From assembly GCA_013696595.1 (NCBI GenBank), contig JACCYG010000094.1:1-5566 (forward strand): a DNA stretch of 5,566 nt, written 5' to 3'. Position 1 is the first letter of the stretch; each line of letters starts with the position of its first letter. The position numbers were made by a program, and so were the translations under genes. The notes below the pieces were generated by a model. It searched no databases. It saw only the letters and a program-made list of their open reading frames with translations, and was not told the DNA's origin. The stretch comes from Actinomycetota bacterium (GTDB lineage Bacteria; Actinomycetota; Thermoleophilia; Gaiellales; Gaiellaceae). This document shows, piece by piece, positions 1 through 5,085 of this stretch.

Positions 1-735
1 AAGGCGGGGGAGCTGGGCCTCGAGGACACGCGGTTTGTGCGCCCGGACGGTCTCGACAAGCCCGGTCACTACTCGACCGCGCGGGATGTCTTCACGTTGG
101 CGCGCGCGGCAATGCAGCGGCCCCTGATCCGCAGGCTCGTCCGGATGCGCGGCGAAACGATCGCCGGCGATCGTTCGCTTTTCACCTGGAACGACCTGCT
201 TGGAAGGTTTCCCGGCCTCATCGGCGTGAAGACGGGCCATACCGAAGAAGCGGGATGGTGCCAGGTGGCTGCCGCGCGCCGCGATGGTGTCTCGACCTAC
301 GCCGTGATTCTCGGAGGCCCCACCCGGTCCCAGCGGAATGAGGACCTCGCCGAGCTTCTCGAGTGGGGGCTCGCCCAATACGCTCGCGTGACGGTCGTCG
401 ACGCGGACCGCAGCTACGCGAGCGCCGCGGTTCCGTTCTCTGACGAGCGCCTCTCACTCGTGGCCGGCGAGGCGGGACGAGGCGTCGTGCGGCTGGGGCG
501 GCCGCTCGTGGAGACGGTGACGGCCCCGGCGATCGTCGACCTGCCGGTGGCACGCGGTGAGCGGCTCGGTCAAATCGTCGTCTCGGACGGGACGCGCATC
601 GTCTCTCGCCGTCCGCTCGTTGCCGCGGTGGCGGTCGGCGAGGCGGGCTTCGGCGAGCGGGCGGGGTGGTACGCTGACCAGGCGCTCGACGAGGCGGGCG
701 GCATGTTGACCGGGGTCTTCGGAGCGATTCTGTGA
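1..735 (+). CDS. D-alanyl-D-alanine carboxypeptidase (penicillin-binding protein 5/6-like, peptidase S11), 5'-truncated by window edge
   Basis: Reading frame 1 is open from the first base to TGA at 733-735, giving 244 residues of a longer protein. The family removes the terminal D-Ala from peptidoglycan pentapeptides outside the cytoplasmic membrane. Visible family features are the LGL-DT-FV-PDGLD-PGHYS-ARD block near the start and the KTG triad (codons at 229-237, in GVKTGHT) that lines the active site. The SxxK nucleophile and SxN motifs, plus any signal peptide, would lie upstream of the window. After KTG comes a region matching the usual position of the S11 C-terminal beta domain (about residues 120-215 of the fragment). 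The last about 25 residues (GWYADQALDEAGGMLTGVFG) could form an amphipathic membrane-anchoring helix, as in PBP5; that is inference. The GTG at 37 is internal to the conserved block and is not the true start. The stop overlaps the next gene (GTGA), so the two are probably co-translated. Confidence 0.93.
   Translation, partial: KAGELGLEDTRFVRPDGLDKPGHYSTARDVFTLARAAMQRPLIRRLVRMRGETIAGDRSLFTWNDLLGRFPGLIGVKTGHTEEAGWCQVAAARRDGVSTYAVILGGPTRSQRNEDLAELLEWGLAQYARVTVVDADRSYASAAVPFSDERLSLVAGEAGRGVVRLGRPLVETVTAPAIVDLPVARGERLGQIVVSDGTRIVSRRPLVAAVAVGEAGFGERAGWYADQALDEAGGMLTGVFGAIL
720..724 (+). promoter_or_regulatory. Ribosome binding site for the PfkB-family kinase
   Basis: CGGAG lies 7 bases before GTG 732, inside the end of the carboxypeptidase gene. 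It is a good Shine-Dalgarno match at normal spacing and supports GTG 732 as the start. Confidence 0.6.
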
Positions 736-1691
736 TCGTCACCGTCACTCTCAACGCTGCAATGGACCGCACGCTTTCCGTGCCGAACTTCCAGCTCGGC
801 CAGCGCCATCGCGCGAGTCTTGGCTTTGCGAGCGCCGGCGGAAAAGGGATCAACGTCGCCCGCGCGCTCAAGCACATCGGCGTCCCGGTCGTCTGCACCG
901 GGTTCGCGGGGGGACGCAACGGGACGCAGATCGTCGAGGATCTGACGAGCGACGGAATTCTCAACGACTTCGTGCGTATCCGCGGCGAGTCGCGCACGTC
1001 GGTCGCGGTGCTCGATCCGATCTCGAATGCGTACACCGAGATCAACGAATGGGGCCCGGACGTCGCAGGCGACGAGCTCGAGATGTTGCGCGAGAAGCTC
1101 GCCTACCTGACGCAGGGCGCGTCATTCGTCGTCTTCGCCGGCTCGCTCCCGCGCGGGGTCGACGCCGAGTTCTATGCGGAGATGATCCGCGAGGCCAACC
1201 GCCGTCACGTCCTGACCGTGATCGACGCCGAAGGTGAGGCGCTTCGGCTTGCGGTCGAGGCCGAGCCGTACCTCGTCTCTCCCAACGTCCGCGAGGCCGA
1301 GGCGCTCGTCGGTCACGAGTTCAACGACGACGACGATCTCACGAACGGGCTCGACGAGATCGCGGCGCTCGGAGCACGGAACGTTCTCATCACGCTCGAG
1401 ACGGGGTGCTACGCGCTCCTTCGCGACGACCGGGAGGAGCACCGCGTGCGGGCGCTCGCGCCTCGGCTCGAAGCGGTCTCGCGAGTCGGTGCGGGCGACA
1501 CGCTGCTCGCTGGGTTCATCGCAGCGCGCGAAGCCGGCCGCTCGGTGGAGGAAGCCGTCCGGAGCGCGGTCGCGGCCGGGGCGGCCTCCGTGGTCGAAGC
1601 GGGGCCCGGCCGCTTCGACCCGCGCGAGGCGAGCCGTCTTTCGAGCCTCGTCACCGTCGAGCGTCTCGAGCCGGTCGCGCAGGACGCCTAG
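732..1691 (+). CDS. PfkB-family sugar-phosphate kinase (1-phosphofructokinase / tagatose-6-phosphate kinase type)
   Basis: This 319-residue ribokinase-fold kinase probably phosphorylates a hexose phosphate with ATP in the cytoplasm. The 1-phosphofructokinase/LacC/Pfk-2 subgroup is typically about 310 residues, so the gene looks full length. Motifs seen: TLNAAMDRT at the N-terminus (substrate-contacting Asp12), AGGKGINVARAL at 35-46 (PfkB signature 1), GSLPRG at 137-142, SPNVREAEAL at 183-192 (the usual KPN has Ser for Lys), and GAGDTLLAGF at 253-262 (signature 2, catalytic base Asp256). The GTG start overlaps the upstream stop as GTGA and has a CGGAG ribosome site 7 bases before it; translation from there begins directly with the family's MIVTVTLN strand. 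No PTS fructose genes are visible, so the exact substrate (fructose-1-P, fructose-6-P or tagatose-6-P) cannot be set. I therefore give no symbol. Its link with a cell-wall carboxypeptidase is not explained by a known pathway. Confidence 0.92.
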   Translation: MIVTVTLNAAMDRTLSVPNFQLGQRHRASLGFASAGGKGINVARALKHIGVPVVCTGFAGGRNGTQIVEDLTSDGILNDFVRIRGESRTSVAVLDPISNAYTEINEWGPDVAGDELEMLREKLAYLTQGASFVVFAGSLPRGVDAEFYAEMIREANRRHVLTVIDAEGEALRLAVEAEPYLVSPNVREAEALVGHEFNDDDDLTNGLDEIAALGARNVLITLETGCYALLRDDREEHRVRALAPRLEAVSRVGAGDTLLAGFIAAREAGRSVEEAVRSAVAAGAASVVEAGPGRFDPREASRLSSLVTVERLEPVAQDA

Positions 1692-1852
1692 CGCGACGTC
1701 CGGAAGCCGGGCTAGTTCGGCACGTTCGGGTAACGCTTCGTTTGCAATCCGTGACGCACGCGCGCGCTTTTCCGGAGTAGGCTGACCGCAAGGGGGTAGC
1801 CAAGGGGGGTCCCCGGGGGAGCTAAATCTCGCGCGCGTGGACCTTGAAGGCG

Positions 1853-1911
1853 CAGCGCTCCCGGGAAAGCCCGCCCGCGGCGAAAATCGCCCGGTCCGTC
1901 CCGCCGCGCTG
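1853..1911 (+). other. Nested inverted repeat; possible structured RNA rod
   Basis: Three stems nest within 59 bases. CAGCGC (1853-1858) pairs with GCGCTG (1906-1911). CGGGA (1862-1866) pairs with TCCCG (1899-1903). CCG plus GGCGA (1875-1877, 1879-1883) pairs with TCGCC plus CGG (1887-1894) around an AAA loop, with one bulged C at 1878. If transcribed, this gives an interrupted rod of 19 base pairs. High GC content makes chance pairing likelier, so the call is tentative. The outer stem overlaps the promoter candidate at 1910-1918, so the rod would only exist in RNA started upstream. Confidence 0.35.
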
Positions 1912-1918
1912 ATACGAT
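1910..1918 (+). promoter_or_regulatory. Candidate extended -10 promoter (TGaTACGAT)
   Basis: TG at 1910-1911, one base, then TACGAT at 1913-1918 matches an extended -10 element of the housekeeping sigma factor; TACGAT is a good actinobacterial -10 (TANNNT). No good -35 box sits 16-18 bases upstream, which an extended -10 can tolerate. Transcription would start near 1925 and enter the hairpin at 1959-1988, so this is the best visible promoter candidate for guaB3-guaA. Confidence 0.4.
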
Positions 1919-1958
1919 CGAATCGCATGAGAGTGCAGGCGGAAGCGTCGCTTTCGAG

Positions 1959-1988
1959 ACCCAGGCGAGCGGTCGGCGCCTGGGTTTT
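1959..1988 (+). terminator. Intrinsic-terminator-like hairpin upstream of guaB3 (possible attenuator)
   Basis: ACCCAGGCG (1959-1967) and CGCCTGGGT (1977-1985) form a perfect 9-base-pair stem with a 9-base loop, followed by a short T-run ending at 1988 (four T counting the last stem base). The T-run is on the + strand side only, so it would stop rightward transcription. It lies about 200 bases before guaB3 and downstream of the promoter candidate. It may end a short leader RNA, attenuate the gua operon, or end transcription arriving from the kinase gene. The short T-run lowers certainty. Confidence 0.5.
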
Positions 1989-2067
1989 GCGCATTAACCG
2001 GAGCCCCTTTCGGGACGAAGCACTGAGTCGCCGGGCCCGCACTGGGCGGCGCGCTGATGCGTCCTCG

Positions 2068-2100
2068 GTCGCGCCCATAGCCTCCGGCTATGAACGCGAC
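2068..2100 (+). other. Two-tier hairpin in the guaB3 5' leader
   Basis: GTCGCG (2068-2073) pairs with CGCGAC (2095-2100). After a symmetric internal loop (CC opposite AA), CATAGCC (2076-2082) pairs with GGCTATG (2086-2092) around a TCC triloop. That is 13 perfect base pairs in 33 bases. No T-run follows, so it is not an intrinsic terminator. It sits 82 bases before the guaB3 start and could be an RNA structural or protein-binding element; its role is unknown. Confidence 0.5.
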
Positions 2101-2166
2101 GCTGCGTCCTTCCATCGCACCACCCATCACGACCCCGCGACGAGTCGTCATCCCGAAATGAGCTCT

Positions 2167-2172
2167 AAAGGA
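2167..2172 (+). promoter_or_regulatory. Ribosome binding site for guaB3
   Basis: AAAGGA sits 10 bases before GTG 2183. It is one of only two clear Shine-Dalgarno matches I see in the window, and it agrees with the family-consistent start. Confidence 0.6.
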
Positions 2173-2182
2173 CGGTATTTCC

Positions 2183-3340
2183 GTGGACGTTGAGATCGGC
2201 CTCGGGAAGAAGGCCCGGCAGGCCTATGGGTTCGACGACATCGCGATCGTCCCGAGCCGCAGGACGCGCGACCCTGACGACGTCGACATCGGCTGGAAGC
2301 TCGGCGACCACCTGCTCGAGCTTCCGCTCATCGCGTCGGCGATGGACAGCGTCGTCTCGCCGCAGACGGCAATCGAGGTCGGGAAGCTCGGGGGCCTGGG
2401 CGTCCTCAACCTGGAGGGAATCTTCACTCGTTATGTGAACGCCGACGAGCAACTCGACCGGATCGCAAAGCTCGCGCCCGCCGAGGCGACGCGCGGGATG
2501 CAGGAGATCTATGCCCAGCCGATCGAGGCGTCGCTGATCGGCCGCCGCATCCGCGAGATCAAGGCCGGCGGCGTGCTCGCAGCCGGATCGCTCACGCCGC
2601 AGCGCGTGCGCGACCACTACGAGGCGGCGCTCGAGGCCGGCCTCGACATCCTCGTGATCCAGGGCACCGTCGTGTCGGCGGAGCACGTCTCGTCGAATGG
2701 CTCTGCACTCAACCTGAAGAAGTTCATCGCCGGGCTCGACATCCCGGTCATCGTGGGCGGCTGCGCTTCGTACCTCACTGCGCTGCATCTGATGAAGACC
2801 GGGGCGGAAGGCGTCCTCGTCGGCGTCGGCCCAGGCGCGGCGTGCACGACCCGCGGCGTGCTGGGCGTCGGGGTTCCACAGGCGACCGCTATCTCGGACG
2901 CCGCCGCTGCGCGCGCCCAGCACGCGCTCGACGCCGGCCGGTACGTGAACGTCATCGCGGACGGAGGGATGCGGACGGGCGGTGACATCGCCAAGGCGAT
3001 CGCCTGCGGCGCCGACGCGGTCATGGTCGGCTCGCCCCTTGCGCGTGCGCACGAGGCCCCCGGGCGCGGCTACCACTGGGGCATGGCGACCTTTCACCCA
3101 TCGCTCCCGCGCGGCGCCCGGGTGGAGGTGAAGCAGGCTGCGTCACTCGAGGAGATCGTCGTGGGCCCGGCGCGCGAGAACGACGGAACCCTGAACCTGA
3201 TGGGAGCGCTCCGGACTTCGATGGCCACCTGCGGCTACGAGAACATCCACGAGTTTCAGCGCGCCGAGATCATGCTCGCGCCCGCGATCAAGACCGAGGG
3301 CAAAGCGCTCCAGCAGGCCCAGCGGATCGGAATGGCCTAG
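2183..3340 (+). CDS. guaB3: GuaB3-family IMP dehydrogenase-related protein
   Basis: The protein has 385 residues of the IMPDH/GMP reductase TIM-barrel fold. Seen: the VEIGLGKKAR-AYGFDDIAIVPS N-terminus typical of the actinobacterial GuaB3 group, SAMDSVVSP at 52-60, the catalytic loop GVGPGAACTTR at 214-224 with Cys221, the phosphate-binding DGGMRTGGDIAKA at 260-272, and the conserved C-terminal GALRTSMATCGYENIHEF. It is too short for the CBS pair of canonical GuaB, and no such insert is seen. The usual IMPDH D-AHGHS cofactor segment is replaced by QGTVVSAEH (160-168). As I recall, cyanobacterial GuaB3 has IMP dehydrogenase activity while the actinobacterial function is unsettled; a role in IMP to XMP conversion is therefore only inferred. 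The GTG start matches the family N-terminus and has AAAGGA 10 bases upstream. guaA follows after 6 bases, supporting a purine role. A canonical guaB would be expected elsewhere in the genome. Confidence 0.92.
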   Translation: MDVEIGLGKKARQAYGFDDIAIVPSRRTRDPDDVDIGWKLGDHLLELPLIASAMDSVVSPQTAIEVGKLGGLGVLNLEGIFTRYVNADEQLDRIAKLAPAEATRGMQEIYAQPIEASLIGRRIREIKAGGVLAAGSLTPQRVRDHYEAALEAGLDILVIQGTVVSAEHVSSNGSALNLKKFIAGLDIPVIVGGCASYLTALHLMKTGAEGVLVGVGPGAACTTRGVLGVGVPQATAISDAAAARAQHALDAGRYVNVIADGGMRTGGDIAKAIACGADAVMVGSPLARAHEAPGRGYHWGMATFHPSLPRGARVEVKQAASLEEIVVGPARENDGTLNLMGALRTSMATCGYENIHEFQRAEIMLAPAIKTEGKALQQAQRIGMA

Positions 3341-3346
3341 CCGGCT

Positions 3347-4939
3347 TTGGGCGAAGTCGTACCGCTCGAGCGACCCGAGCCGACACCCGAAGAGCGCCCG
3401 GTCCTCGTCGTCGACCTCGGCGGCCAGTACTCGCAGCTCATAGCGCGCCGGATCCGCGAGTGCCGCGTCTACTCCGAGCTCGTGGCGCACACCATCTCGG
3501 CCGACCACGCCGCGCGACGGCGACCACTCGCGCTCGTTCTCTCGGGCGGTCCGGCCTCGGTCTACGCAGACGGCGCACCGGCAATCGACCCGGCCCTCTA
3601 TGAGCTCGGCGTTCCCGTGCTCGGCATCTGTTATGGGATGCAGCTCATGGCGCTCGATCTCGGCGGGCGCGTCGAACGAACCGGGCGGTCCGAGTTCGGA
3701 CGCACGGAGCTCTCGGCCGAGCGCGAGAGCGACCTCTTTGCCGGCCTTCCCGAGGAACAGACCTGCTGGATGAGCCATCGCGACTCGGTCGTCGCGCCTC
3801 CGGAAGGCGCACGCGTCGTCGGCGCCTCGTCCGCGGCGCCGATCTCGGCCTTCGAAGACCGCGCACGCGGCCTCTACGGCGTCCAGTTCCACCCCGAGGT
3901 CGTGCACACGCCGCACGGGATGGACGTGCTCAAGAACTTCCTCTACCGGGTCGCCGACGCGCCGCCGGTCTGGACGGCAGCCACAGTGATCGAGGAGGAG
4001 ACGGCGCGAATCCGCTCGCAGGTCGGGCAGGACCGGGTCCTCTGCGCCCTCTCCGGCGGTGTCGACTCGGCCGTCGCGGCGCTCCTCGCGCACAAGGCGA
4101 TCGGCGACCAGCTCACGTGCGTCTTCGTCGATCACGGCCTCCTCCGAAGGGACGAGGCCGAGCAGGTCGTCGAGACCTTCGAGGGCCACTTCCGCGTGCC
4201 GCTCGTCCACGTCGACGCGCGCGAGCGCTTTCTCACGCGCCTGCGCGACGTCAGCGACCCCGAGGAGAAGCGCCGCAGGGTCGGGGAGGAGTTCATCCGG
4301 GTGTTCGAGGAGGAGTCGCGGCGTCTCGGCCGCGTCCGCTACCTCGTGCAGGGGACGCTCTACTCGGACGTGATCGAGTCGGGCGGGCGCGGGTCCGACT
4401 CGAGCGAGGGCGTCGCCGCGACGATCAAGTCGCACCACAACGTCGGCGGCCTGCCGGCCGAGATGGACCTCGAGCTCGTCGAGCCGCTCCGGATGCTCTT
4501 CAAGGACGAGGTTCGCCGCGTAGGCGAGGAGCTCGGGCTCCCCGAGGCGATGGTGTGGCGCCAGCCGTTTCCGGGGCCGGGGCTTGCGATTCGCATCATC
4601 GGCGAGGTGACGGAGGAGAGGCTCGAGATCCTCCGCGCAGCCGACGCGATCCTCCAGGAAGAGATTCGACGTGCCGGCCTCTATCGCGAGCTCTGGCAGA
4701 GCTTCGCCGTCCTCCCCGCGATCCGCTCCGTCGGTGTCCAGGGCGACGAGCGCACGTACGCCTACCCGATCATCATTCGCGCGGTCACGTCCGACGACGC
4801 GATGACCGCCGACTGGGCGCGGCTGCCCTACGACGTGCTCGAGACGCTCTCGAGCCGAATCATCAACGAGATCCCGGGCGTGAACAGGGTCGCGTTAGAC
4901 CTCTCCTCGAAGCCGCCGGCCACGATCGAGTGGGAGTGA
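3347..4939 (+). CDS. guaA: GMP synthase (glutamine-hydrolysing)
   Basis: GuaA converts XMP, glutamine and ATP to GMP in the cytoplasm, the last step of guanine nucleotide synthesis. At 530 residues the length is normal. A class I glutamine amidotransferase domain covers about 18-205: VVDLGGQYSQ at 21-30, GICYGMQ at 93-99 with nucleophile Cys95, and GVQFHPEV at 178-185 giving His182 and Glu184. The ATP-pyrophosphatase domain follows, with the P-loop SGGVDS at 236-241, QGTLYSDVIES at 335-345 and KSHHNVGGLP at 361-370. The C-terminal dimerisation domain has RQPFPGPGLAIRI at 405-417 and ends with the standard SKPPATIEWE. All catalytic residues I can place are present. The start must lie after the in-frame TAG of guaB3 (3338-3340), and the only start codon before the conserved VVDLGGQ is TTG 3347. 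No strong ribosome site precedes it, so translation is probably coupled to guaB3. Confidence 0.97.
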   Translation: MGEVVPLERPEPTPEERPVLVVDLGGQYSQLIARRIRECRVYSELVAHTISADHAARRRPLALVLSGGPASVYADGAPAIDPALYELGVPVLGICYGMQLMALDLGGRVERTGRSEFGRTELSAERESDLFAGLPEEQTCWMSHRDSVVAPPEGARVVGASSAAPISAFEDRARGLYGVQFHPEVVHTPHGMDVLKNFLYRVADAPPVWTAATVIEEETARIRSQVGQDRVLCALSGGVDSAVAALLAHKAIGDQLTCVFVDHGLLRRDEAEQVVETFEGHFRVPLVHVDARERFLTRLRDVSDPEEKRRRVGEEFIRVFEEESRRLGRVRYLVQGTLYSDVIESGGRGSDSSEGVAATIKSHHNVGGLPAEMDLELVEPLRMLFKDEVRRVGEELGLPEAMVWRQPFPGPGLAIRIIGEVTEERLEILRAADAILQEEIRRAGLYRELWQSFAVLPAIRSVGVQGDERTYAYPIIIRAVTSDDAMTADWARLPYDVLETLSSRIINEIPGVNRVALDLSSKPPATIEWE

Positions 4940-5076
4940 ACGAAGCGGGCCTGTGCAAGGCGCCGTCCGCGGACGACGAGCCTGTCGCCTGCCCGCGCTG
5001 CGGGACCGAGATGATCTGGACGAAGGCCAGCTGGCACTGTTTGAGCTGTCGGTACAAGGAAGGTTGCTGCGGCTAG
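4936..5076 (+). CDS. Small zinc-ribbon protein of unknown function, coupled to guaA
   Basis: A 46-residue reading frame starts at GTG 4936, overlapping the guaA stop as GTGA, and ends at TAG 5074-5076. Two CxxC knuckles (CPRC at 19-22 and CLSC at 35-38, 12 residues apart) make a minimal zinc ribbon. A conserved-looking core GTEMIWTKASWHC lies between them, and the tail RYKEGCCG adds Cys44 and Cys45; Cys7 lies before the ribbon. This ordered Cys spacing, the compact size and the 9-base gap to the next gene argue for a real gene and not a chance frame. I recognise the zinc-ribbon shape but no named family. Structural, nucleic-acid-binding or metal/redox roles are all possible. There is no Shine-Dalgarno at proper distance, so expression probably depends on ribosomes finishing guaA. 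The next in-frame ATG (codon 26) would destroy the first knuckle. Confidence 0.8.
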   Translation: MNEAGLCKAPSADDEPVACPRCGTEMIWTKASWHCLSCRYKEGCCG

Positions 5077-5085
5077 GCTCGGGCG

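Larger units (their letters stand above)
1692..2182 (+). other. 491-base non-coding region / guaB3 leader
   Basis: No convincing gene lies here. The open frames that cross it on both strands lack the G/C-rich third positions of the neighbours and resemble no family I know. I see no clear terminator right after the kinase gene. The region holds, in order: three G-runs (1792-1819), a nested inverted repeat able to form a long RNA rod (1853-1911), an extended -10 promoter candidate (1910-1918), a terminator-like hairpin (1959-1988), a two-tier hairpin (2068-2100), a small palindrome GACGA-g-TCGTC (2139-2149) and the guaB3 ribosome binding site. I could not match it to a riboswitch class I know by its conserved core (ydaO, ZTP, purine, SAM, TPP, cobalamin or glycine). 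Confidence 0.7.

Noticed and set aside
218..1045. - strand open frame of 275 codons over the carboxypeptidase and kinase
   Set aside because: Arg/Pro/Ser-rich low-complexity translation typical of a shadow frame; both + strand genes carry clear family motifs.
1743..1783. TTGCAA (1743-1748) and TAGGCT (1778-1783) as a -35/-10 promoter pair
   Set aside because: The spacing is 29 bases, far from 16-18, so they cannot act as one sigma-70 promoter; TAGGCT alone is weak evidence.
1790..1990. A known riboswitch (ydaO, ZTP, purine, SAM, TPP, glycine) or 4.5S/tmRNA
   Set aside because: The conserved cores of these RNAs could not be found; partial likenesses such as GTCCGGAAG at 1699-1707 and GCCTGGG at 1978-1984 lack the rest of the motif.
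1822..2151. - strand open frame of 109 codons in the same region
   Set aside because: No ribosome site or domain seen, composition unlike the real genes, and it would be the only - strand gene.
1837..2193. + strand open frame through the non-coding region (118 codons from GTG)
   Set aside because: Third codon positions are not G/C-enriched as in the neighbours, it has no known motif, it runs through the terminator and hairpin, and it overruns the guaB3 start.
3143..4438. Long open frame on the - strand (431 codons) antisense to guaA
   Set aside because: It is a mirror of GC-rich codon use in guaA, gives an Arg/Asp/Glu/Val-rich protein with no recognisable domain, and lies over a gene with complete conserved motifs.
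4117..4935. Long + strand frame leading into the zinc-ribbon gene
   Set aside because: The part inside guaA is an Arg-rich shadow frame; only the tail from GTG 4936 has ordered cysteines and is accepted as a gene.
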